A program made the position numbers and the translations under genes. Shown here one piece after another: positions 5,256 to 10,431 of a DNA stretch of 11,993 nucleotides; within the stretch, counting starts at the first letter, position 1; each line of letters opens with the position of its first letter. The stretch covers positions 1 through 11,993 of the forward strand of contig CAYZZT010000022.1 in NCBI GenBank assembly GCA_964483025.1, in the 5' to 3' direction. Source of the stretch: CAIZIN01 sp964483025 (lineage in GTDB: Bacteria; Patescibacteriota; Minisyncoccia; Phycocordibacterales; CAIZIN01). Below the pieces are notes generated by a model that was not told where the DNA came from, ran no database searches, and saw only the letters and a list, made by a program, of their open reading frames with translations.

Positions 5256-5299
5256 TAAAATGATACACATTTCGCGGTCGCGAAATGTGTATCATTTTA
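5256..5299. terminator. Perfect 21-bp palindrome, bidirectional terminator
   Basis: 5256-5276 and 5279-5299 are exactly complementary with a 2-nt loop (GT). The arm contains TGATACACATTTCGCG, and the stem ends in TTTTA on both strands. It sits between convergent genes and can end both. The arm is shared with the element at 4499-4705. A 2-nt loop is too tight to close normally, so one or two pairs would open at the tip. Confidence 0.8.
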
Positions 5300-5368
5300 G
5301 TTTAGTTTGGTTTTACTTTTTTTGTAAATATTTAGGTTTTTTGTGGGAGTGTTTTTATAATTATTTTG

Positions 5369-5797
5369 TTATTTTGATTTTCTTTTTGGAACAATTATGA
5401 GATAAATTGATTTGATGAGGAGGATGAGGATAGTGAGAATCAGGAATACTTTACTTAGACCACTGGCCACAAGTGTACGGTCGAAACAAATCATTCCGCT
5501 ACAAAGCGGTGATGTCATCACCACAAGAAAAAATGCAATAAATACATATGGCAACATTATTTTCATCCAAGTTTTTAAGAATGAATATGGAAAGAAAATA
5601 AGGAGTGCGATGGAGGAGATTATATATGATAATGATCGGTATATAGGAACCCAAATACCATAAAACCAATCTGATTCGCAAAGATCATCCACATTAGAGC
5701 AAATGTTTAGAATTTTAGGATCTTTAAAAAAATCAGCATACCAAAACAGTGCTCCCAAAATTAGTACTACAATAAACAAAATTATTCTATGTTTCAT
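5369..5797 (-). CDS. Four-helix membrane protein with paired outer cysteines
   Basis: The 142-residue protein has four likely membrane helices near residues 5-21, 53-72, 80-97 and 113-136, and a basic tail (PKRKSK). If the N-terminus and the basic tail are cytoplasmic, C33/C40 and C99/C104 all lie on the outer face and could form disulfides. No family is recognised. The ATG at 5797 follows the stop codon of the LCAT-like gene with no spacing, so the two are co-transcribed and probably translationally coupled. This suggests a role tied to the secreted hydrolase, such as anchoring, activation or protection, but no motif proves it. The palindrome at 5256-5299 probably ends the operon. Confidence 0.7.
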   Translation of the reverse strand: MKHRIILFIVVLILGALFWYADFFKDPKILNICSNVDDLCESDWFYGIWVPIYRSLSYIISSIALLIFFPYSFLKTWMKIMLPYVFIAFFLVVMTSPLCSGMICFDRTLVASGLSKVFLILTILILLIKSIYLIIVPKRKSK

Positions 5798-8497
5798 TTA
5801 AATTAAATTATTTAATAATCGACTAAGCATTTGAAGCATTGTCTCTGAATCTGTGATGTTTAGTTTTTTCTTTTTTCTATCATTTTTTATATCCCTATCC
5901 CCTTTGTGTTTTTTATCAATTTCTTCCGTTTGGTGTTTTTGATTTATCGCAAAATCTTTACTAAATTGCTTTATCTTAATAATAGCACTTTTTGTCTTAT
6001 TTTTCTGTAAACTTTTAATAGTTGTGTCTATTTTTTTATATATTTCATTTTTTGTTTTTGCGCTTGCTGAAAATGTTTCTACAGTCTTTCGTAGTATTTG
6101 TAAATAAACAATTGGATCAAAATCTGCATTTGGATTTATTGTAAAGTCATTTTTGCCATCTCCATTTACATCAATCTTTATTAAAACACTAGAGCTTCCT
6201 GTTGATGTTGTGGAGAATTGTATTTCCCCTTTCATATCAGGAGATGTCGGGATATCCACAAACTCCGAAGAACTGAGAGTCTCCCCGCCAGAAGAAAGAG
6301 TATTTGCTTCAAATGTAAACGTGCCCACATCAAGCCCCTGTAGCTTCACAATGTATGCTGTACCCTCATCGAGCAAAACATATTTCCCTTCTCCAAATTC
6401 CATATATCTACTTCCGGGAATATTTTCCTCCACTGCCTGCAAATCAGAATTTGGATTTGGATTTTTTATAAGCCCCGTGTGTCGGCCTTCACTATCATAA
6501 ACATCTATTGATACTGGTGAATGCAAAACTAACTCCTTTTTCTTATCTAAGGTAATTGGTTTTTCTTTGGTTATATATTTTGATAATTCTATATCAGAAT
6601 TTATTAAAATATTTTTAACAAAATCCAAAGTTGGACTAGTTTCAAAAATATCTTTATGAATAAATTCACGACCAGCATCAAAGTTAAATTTTTTCAAATC
6701 CAAATAATAAGTACTCGAACCAACAGTTGCACTCGGCGCCACAACTGTTTCGTCCCCATCACTAGTGTATAAAGGCTCCCTATCAAAAGTATTAACTTTA
6801 AAACAACCAGTTCTATCTGGCACACACACTTCCTTCCCAATATATTTTATTCCTCGAATAGTTGAAACACCCCACCCTGCTAGCTCTGTCACTTTAATAT
6901 TTTCTGGAATGGCCAAATTATCTATCACATCATGGTTTGTTTTGGCCAGTGAAAGCATCGGCGCTTTTAAAACATTTGGAGTTGTGGTATCTGTATCTGC
7001 TGGCTCTACCCTTCCATCTTTTCCTAAAAGAAAATCTTGAAGCTCGCTCGCACTATCAATATTATCTCCGTATATCGTTCTATAATTTTTAAATTTATCT
7101 ACCGAGGCGTCAAACTCAATCACTGGTGAAGCCACCTTTTTAAAATATTCATCACTTGGTAAAAGATTATATGCACCCATCATATTTTCTCCCAAAGTTC
7201 TTGCTATACTTTTTTTCACAAGAAAACCTTTTAAAATTTCCTGTTCATCTCCGTGAAGCAAACTAGCTACGGCTGTGGGTGTGCCAAGCTCTGGAGACGC
7301 CACCATAATAAGCTCATCTATCAAACTCTCTTTCCCTCTTTTTTTAAATTCATTGATTAAAGTTTTTGCCACAAGCCCGCCATTACTGTGTGTCACAATG
7401 GAAACTTTTCCAGTCTGTGAAGAGCTGGCTGTTTTTATAATTTCATCAATAATGTTATATGTCTTCCCATTTTCTAATTTTACCGGCTCGATAACTATTT
7501 TATTCAAATCCATTCTCCAATCATAAGGCAAAGCTTCCCAAGCGTTTATTTTTTTCTCCAAAACTAGTCCATCCATCATATCCACAAAACTTTTATACAC
7601 ATCTGAATCGAACACACCTGCACCAACATTTGTTCTTTCTATAATATCTCTCGTGTAAACATCATATAGGCTTTTTCCGTTTTCATCTAAATAAAGCCAC
7701 TCTACATCTTGATTTCTGTTCGGCTCCCAAAGTTGGTTTTCCGAAAGTAAACCTTTTGTATAAAGCCGGCTCGCCTGAAGCCCGGGAATAAAAACAACAT
7801 TTGAATTGCCTGTTTGAGCAGTACCACCTAAAAGTGTTGCAAATACTGTTATTTTATTTGACACGGAAGCATTTGCAAGTTTTGAACCAATGATACACAG
7901 AGGTGGCGTTTCTAAAGAATTAATCTCCAAATCACACTTAAAAATTTCTCCTTTTAGACTTAAAGGGAGTGGATCGCCATTGACATATTTATCATAATCA
8001 GCTGGGCACTCTCCCTCAAAACAAGGCGACTTAACAGAGATTGTCCAGTTATCAGATAAATCTAGGGGTGTTACTCCATCTTCATTTATAAAATTGAGCC
8101 CACCCACACCAATAATAGAGTTCCTGTCTCGTTCAATTCCATACCCTAAATCTTCAGTCTCACCATCCTTTGGCACAACCCTTATATATGGACATAAGTT
8201 TGTAGTTGGTTCAATACAATCGCCAGTTTCTTCATCGAAATTTTCACAACGACTGATGGCATTAATTTTATATGGGGCAGTGCCAATATATGATGATTCT
8301 GGACCAGCCGTTATTTGAAAATCAGTGGAGGTGGCTTCAAGTGTTTTCAAAGTAAAGTCGACAGATTCTTTATCCACATAAAAAGTTGACCAATATGCAA
8401 GAGAATAATAAGTGACAAAAGCTGATAAACCTATAAACAAAAATAGAACAAAAAATATTTTAAAAATATTTTTTGCTTTAAAATTAGCAATTTTCAT
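5798..8497 (-). CDS. Secreted LCAT-family lipase/acyltransferase-like protein
   Basis: The 899-residue protein has a basic N-terminus and one hydrophobic helix (about 13-36), a signal anchor or signal peptide. Residues 40-230 are of unknown fold and cysteine-containing. An alpha/beta hydrolase of the lecithin:cholesterol acyltransferase family follows: VVFIPGLQASRLY (about 234-246, oxyanion region), PYDWR (324-328, diagnostic for LCAT), and THSNGG with nucleophile S371. GDETV (D582) matches the LCAT GDxTV Asp motif, and FIHKDIF (H614) is the likely His. A beta-rich region follows, then a calcium-loop-like DVNGDGKND (776-784), then a basic helical tail rich in Lys (about 800-880). It would cleave or transfer acyl chains of phospholipids outside the cytoplasm. 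TATAAT lies 9 nt before the ATG, which suggests a leaderless mRNA. Confidence 0.8.
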   Translation of the reverse strand: MKIANFKAKNIFKIFFVLFLFIGLSAFVTYYSLAYWSTFYVDKESVDFTLKTLEATSTDFQITAGPESSYIGTAPYKINAISRCENFDEETGDCIEPTTNLCPYIRVVPKDGETEDLGYGIERDRNSIIGVGGLNFINEDGVTPLDLSDNWTISVKSPCFEGECPADYDKYVNGDPLPLSLKGEIFKCDLEINSLETPPLCIIGSKLANASVSNKITVFATLLGGTAQTGNSNVVFIPGLQASRLYTKGLLSENQLWEPNRNQDVEWLYLDENGKSLYDVYTRDIIERTNVGAGVFDSDVYKSFVDMMDGLVLEKKINAWEALPYDWRMDLNKIVIEPVKLENGKTYNIIDEIIKTASSSQTGKVSIVTHSNGGLVAKTLINEFKKRGKESLIDELIMVASPELGTPTAVASLLHGDEQEILKGFLVKKSIARTLGENMMGAYNLLPSDEYFKKVASPVIEFDASVDKFKNYRTIYGDNIDSASELQDFLLGKDGRVEPADTDTTTPNVLKAPMLSLAKTNHDVIDNLAIPENIKVTELAGWGVSTIRGIKYIGKEVCVPDRTGCFKVNTFDREPLYTSDGDETVVAPSATVGSSTYYLDLKKFNFDAGREFIHKDIFETSPTLDFVKNILINSDIELSKYITKEKPITLDKKKELVLHSPVSIDVYDSEGRHTGLIKNPNPNSDLQAVEENIPGSRYMEFGEGKYVLLDEGTAYIVKLQGLDVGTFTFEANTLSSGGETLSSSEFVDIPTSPDMKGEIQFSTTSTGSSSVLIKIDVNGDGKNDFTINPNADFDPIVYLQILRKTVETFSASAKTKNEIYKKIDTTIKSLQKNKTKSAIIKIKQFSKDFAINQKHQTEEIDKKHKGDRDIKNDRKKKKLNITDSETMLQMLSRLLNNLI

Positions 8498-8506
8498 AAT
8501 AGAAAA

Positions 8507-8515
8507 ATTATATCA
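8507..8515 (-). promoter_or_regulatory. Extended -10 box of the LCAT-like operon, leaderless
   Basis: Minus-strand TGATATAAT (8515-8507), with 9 nt to the ATG at 8497. The -35 region is weak (ATGTAA, 8535-8530). Confidence 0.6.
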
Positions 8516-8564
8516 CCTATATATTTTTTTTACATGAATGCCGAAAAATAATCTGTGGATAACT

Positions 8565-8601
8565 CAAGAAAACAACGAACGTAGTGACTATGTTTTTCTT
8601 G
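8565..8601. repeat. Hairpin with GC-rich loop
   Basis: CAAGAAAACA (8565-8574) pairs with TGTTTTTCTTG (8591-8601) with one bulged T. The 16-nt loop, ACGAACGTAGTGACTA, resembles the GTAGTGAGC spacer next to the left arm of the 4499-4705 element. It lies in the gap between two leftward genes. Confidence 0.5.
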
Positions 8602-8640
8602 ATCCCAGAAATCCGACCCACTGGAGAATTACCTGGGATC
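8601..8640. repeat. 8-bp inverted repeat beside the transposase 3' end
   Basis: GATCCCAG (8601-8608) and CTGGGATC (8633-8640) are perfect complements around a 24-nt loop. Together with the REP hairpin at 8658-8672 it forms a two-hairpin unit just downstream of the transposase gene, similar in layout to the modules at 9403 and 9670. Confidence 0.45.
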
Positions 8641-8657
8641 CATCCTCGATGTCTGGA

Positions 8658-8672
8658 GGAGGCCGGGCCTCC
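8658..8672. repeat. REP hairpin, GC variant, at the 3' end of the transposase gene
   Basis: GGAGGCC-G-GGCCTCC is a perfect 7-bp stem. It differs from the main array units by paired changes (TT/AA to CC/GG) that keep the pairing. It ends 2 nt before the transposase stop codon, so the gene and its REP unit are directly adjacent. Confidence 0.7.
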
Positions 8673-8674
8673 CT

Positions 8675-9391
8675 CTAGGGTTTCTCTTCCTGCCCTATTT
8701 CGATTTCCCCACCATCAAAATTTATCCATTCTTCAATCATAGCTTCGAAATCTGTACTTGTGGAAAAATATTCTGGAAATTCTTCTTTATTCAAAATCGC
8801 TCCTTCTTCCCTTTCTTCTCCTATATAGTCTTTGTAGCTTGAATATTTATATTCCTTCAAAAATTTCTTCGCCTTCTCCTTGTCATTAATCTGTTTCTTT
8901 TTCCAACCCTTATCAATTATCCCAATAGGATTCAAATGAATATATGTATATTGATATTTTAAGTATTCATCCGCACCTAAGTGCTTTGCCTTAAATCTAC
9001 CTTCAAACAATGATCCTGTTCTAAAATATTTTTTATTAAAATATAAAGAATATGCAGTTGATAATTTATGCATAAATATACTAATACCTGAGTAGTTATT
9101 TGAAGGGCGAACCTCTAGAATTTCTTTTAGCAAAAGATGAAAATGGTTTGGCATTAAGCACCAAGAACCTATTGCGACTAATCGCTCCCCTCTTTCTATA
9201 TCTTTAAACTCTATTTTTTGACCCTTTACAAACACCCGATCATATTCAAATTCATTTTTGCTATTGCAAATATACAAAAGTTTTACAAAACGTTCATAGT
9301 CTTGTTTATCAAGAAAAACTATTCTTCTATCAACTCCCCGATTATATCCATGAAAATATTCACCGAGAGCGAAGTCTAAATTTCGAGTCAT
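8675..9391 (-). CDS. REP-associated tyrosine transposase (RAYT, Y1/HUH type)
   Basis: The 238-residue protein belongs to the Y1 transposase family related to IS200/IS605 TnpA. PNHFHLLL (81-88) holds the HUH histidines H83 and H85. STAYSLYFNKKY contains the likely catalytic tyrosine Y114 (Y117 is the alternative), followed by RTGSLFEGRFKAKHL and YIHLNPI, both typical of the family. The N-terminus FHGYNRGVDRRIVFLD is also characteristic. These enzymes nick single-stranded DNA at hairpins and are thought to spread REP sequences. The REP hairpins on both sides of this gene are the obvious substrates. TATAAT lies 6 nt before the ATG at 9391, and it sits at the edge of one copy of the 90-bp repeat. 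All key residues are present, so it may be active. Confidence 0.9.
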   Translation of the reverse strand: MTRNLDFALGEYFHGYNRGVDRRIVFLDKQDYERFVKLLYICNSKNEFEYDRVFVKGQKIEFKDIERGERLVAIGSWCLMPNHFHLLLKEILEVRPSNNYSGISIFMHKLSTAYSLYFNKKYFRTGSLFEGRFKAKHLGADEYLKYQYTYIHLNPIGIIDKGWKKKQINDKEKAKKFLKEYKYSSYKDYIGEEREEGAILNKEEFPEYFSTSTDFEAMIEEWINFDGGEIEIGQEEKP

Positions 9392-9397
9392 TTAATA

Positions 9398-9403
9398 ATT
9401 ATA
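9398..9403 (-). promoter_or_regulatory. -10 box of the intact transposase gene
   Basis: Minus-strand TATAAT with 6 nt to the ATG at 9391, so the message is probably leaderless. Upstream sequence is the repeat module; no clear -35 box is seen. Confidence 0.5.
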
Positions 9404-9492
9404 CATCAGTCAACACAAAAAACACTTCCTTATAATTTAGGAAGTGTTTATTTGCAATATTGAGTCTGGGGGAGGTTGAGCTTCCGTAGAGA
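9403..9492. repeat. 90-bp two-hairpin module, copy 1
   Basis: Identical over 90 bp to 9670-9759. It contains a perfect 11-bp hairpin AAACACTTCCT (9420-9430) with AGGAAGTGTTT (9439-9449), then about 20 nt, then a REP hairpin (9471-9485) and the tail GTAGAGA. Confidence 0.85.
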
Positions 9493-9786
9493 AGAATTTG
9501 TTTTTGGGGGAGGTTGAGCTTCCGTAGAGAGGTTGAGCTTCCGTAGAGAAGAATTTGTTTTTGGGGGAGGTTGAGCTTCCGTAGAGATTTGGGGGAGGTT
9601 GAGCTTCCGTAGAGAAGAGGTTGAGCTTCCGTAGAGATTTTCTTTGGAGGAGGTTGAACCTCCGGAGAGACATCAGTCAACACAAAAAACACTTCCTTAT
9701 AATTTAGGAAGTGTTTATTTGCAATATTGAGTCTGGGGGAGGTTGAGCTTCCGTAGAGACTGGGGGAGGTTGAGCCTCCGGAGAGA
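9471..9786. repeat. REP hairpin array, nine units
   Basis: Fifteen-base hairpin cores start at 9471, 9509, 9528, 9566, 9594, 9616, 9649, 9738 and 9765. The main core is GGAGGTTGAGCTTCC followed by GTAGAGA. The copies at 9649 (GAACCTCC) and 9765 (GAGCCTCC) are followed by GGAGAGA. The copies at 9528 and 9616 are fused to the tail of the preceding unit and lose the first G. Most are preceded by TTTGGGG or CTGGGG. In the GAGCTTCC form the plus strand still pairs through two G-T wobbles, whereas the minus strand would have two A-C mismatches. Read leftward, the array continues the frame of the truncated transposase. Confidence 0.85.
9670..9759. repeat. 90-bp two-hairpin module, copy 2
   Basis: An exact copy of 9403-9492, 267 bp away. 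Hairpin arms are at 9687-9697 and 9706-9716, and its REP core at 9738-9752. Perfect identity indicates recent duplication or gene conversion. Confidence 0.85.
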
Positions 9787-10052
9787 TTCAACAAAAGATG
9801 ATAATGATTTGGCATTAAACACCATCCACCGATAGCAACAAGTTTATCCCCTCTTTCTATATCCTTAAGTTCTATTCTTTGACCTTTCACAAACACATCA
9901 TCAAAATCAAATTGATTTTTACTATTGCAAACATACAATAGTTTTACAAAACGTTCATGATCTTGTTTATCAAGAAAAATTATTCTCTTATCCACCCCAC
10001 GATTGTATCCGTGAAAATATTCACCGATAGAAAAATCAAAAGTTCTATTCAT
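9787..10052 (-). pseudogene. Truncated second RAYT transposase, cut by REP units
   Basis: From the ATG at 10052, about 89 residues match the N-terminal third of the intact transposase (FHGYNRGVDKRIIFLDKQD through PNHYHLLL); I count about 20 differences. Homology stops right after LLL, where a REP unit begins (9765-9786). The HUH histidines are kept but the catalytic tyrosine part is missing, so it cannot act as a transposase alone. An in-frame ATG at 10073 would add seven residues but would overlap the promoter box. The frame stays open through the REP array to a TAA at 9399, adding repeated LYGSSTSP-like residues; I regard this tail as accidental. The fragment may have arisen by recombination between REP units. 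Confidence 0.8.
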
Positions 10053-10061
10053 AACAATAAT

Positions 10062-10067
10062 ATTATA
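10062..10067 (-). promoter_or_regulatory. -10 box of the truncated transposase
   Basis: Minus-strand TATAAT with 9 nt to the ATG at 10052. The surrounding ATTATACATCAAC recurs near 10183-10195 between REP units, so a piece of the promoter was copied into the array. Confidence 0.5.
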
Positions 10068-10078
10068 CATCAACAGCC

Positions 10079-10178
10079 GTAGAAAACACTTAAATTAGGT
10101 TTGGGGGAGGTTGAACCTCCGGAGAGAAGTAGAAAACACTTAAATTAGGTTTGGGGGAGGTTGAACCTCCGGAGAGAA
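10079..10178. repeat. 50-bp tandem duplication holding a REP unit
   Basis: 10079-10128 and 10129-10178 are identical. Each has AAAACACTTAAATTAGG, apparently a shortened form of the first hairpin of the 90-bp module, then TTTGGGG and a perfect GGAGGTTGAACCTCC hairpin (10106-10120 and 10156-10170) with the tail GGAGAGA. Confidence 0.85.
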
Positions 10179-10202
10179 ACAATATTATACATCAACTTTG
10201 GA

Positions 10203-10299
10203 GGAGGTTGAACCTCCGGAGAGAAAAAACACTTCTCAATAATTTAAAAAGTGTTTATTTGTAATTTTGAGCTTGAGGGAGGCCGGGCCTCCGTAGAGA
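10203..10299. repeat. REP units and diverged third copy of the two-hairpin module
   Basis: A REP core GGAGGTTGAACCTCC lies at 10203-10217. A diverged module follows: AAACACTT (10227-10234) with AAGTGTTT (10249-10256), then a spacer similar to that of the 90-bp copies, then a GC-type REP core GGAGGCCGGGCCTCC (10278-10292) and GTAGAGA. The rest of the gap up to 10431 holds only the terminator at 10353-10382. Confidence 0.75.
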
Positions 10300-10352
10300 G
10301 CAGGGCTTTTGGTGTTTATATGATTTGGATTAAGACAAATATTTAGACAACG

Positions 10353-10382
10353 AAAAAACCCACTCTTTCGAGTGGGTTTTTT
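10353..10382. terminator. Terminator of the surface protein gene
   Basis: A perfect 13-bp stem AAAAAACCCACTC (10353-10365) with 10370-10382 and loop TTTC. It has T-tracts on both strands and lies about 50 nt downstream of the leftward stop codon at 10432. Confidence 0.9.
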
Positions 10383-10431
10383 CTAATCTTACGAAATTGC
10401 TTTCGGGAGATTTTTCAAAACAAGCTACAGA

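Noticed and set aside
9437..9673. A 78-residue leftward frame inside the REP array
   Set aside because: It consists only of translated REP units in another frame.
9471..10292. The repeat array as a CRISPR, with the Cas2-like gene at 4760 as support
   Set aside because: Spacing between units is irregular (from fused to over 20 nt), the intervening sequence is itself repeated, the units are near-perfect hairpins beside a RAYT gene, and the Cas2-like protein has a PaaX-type winged helix with no cas1 nearby.
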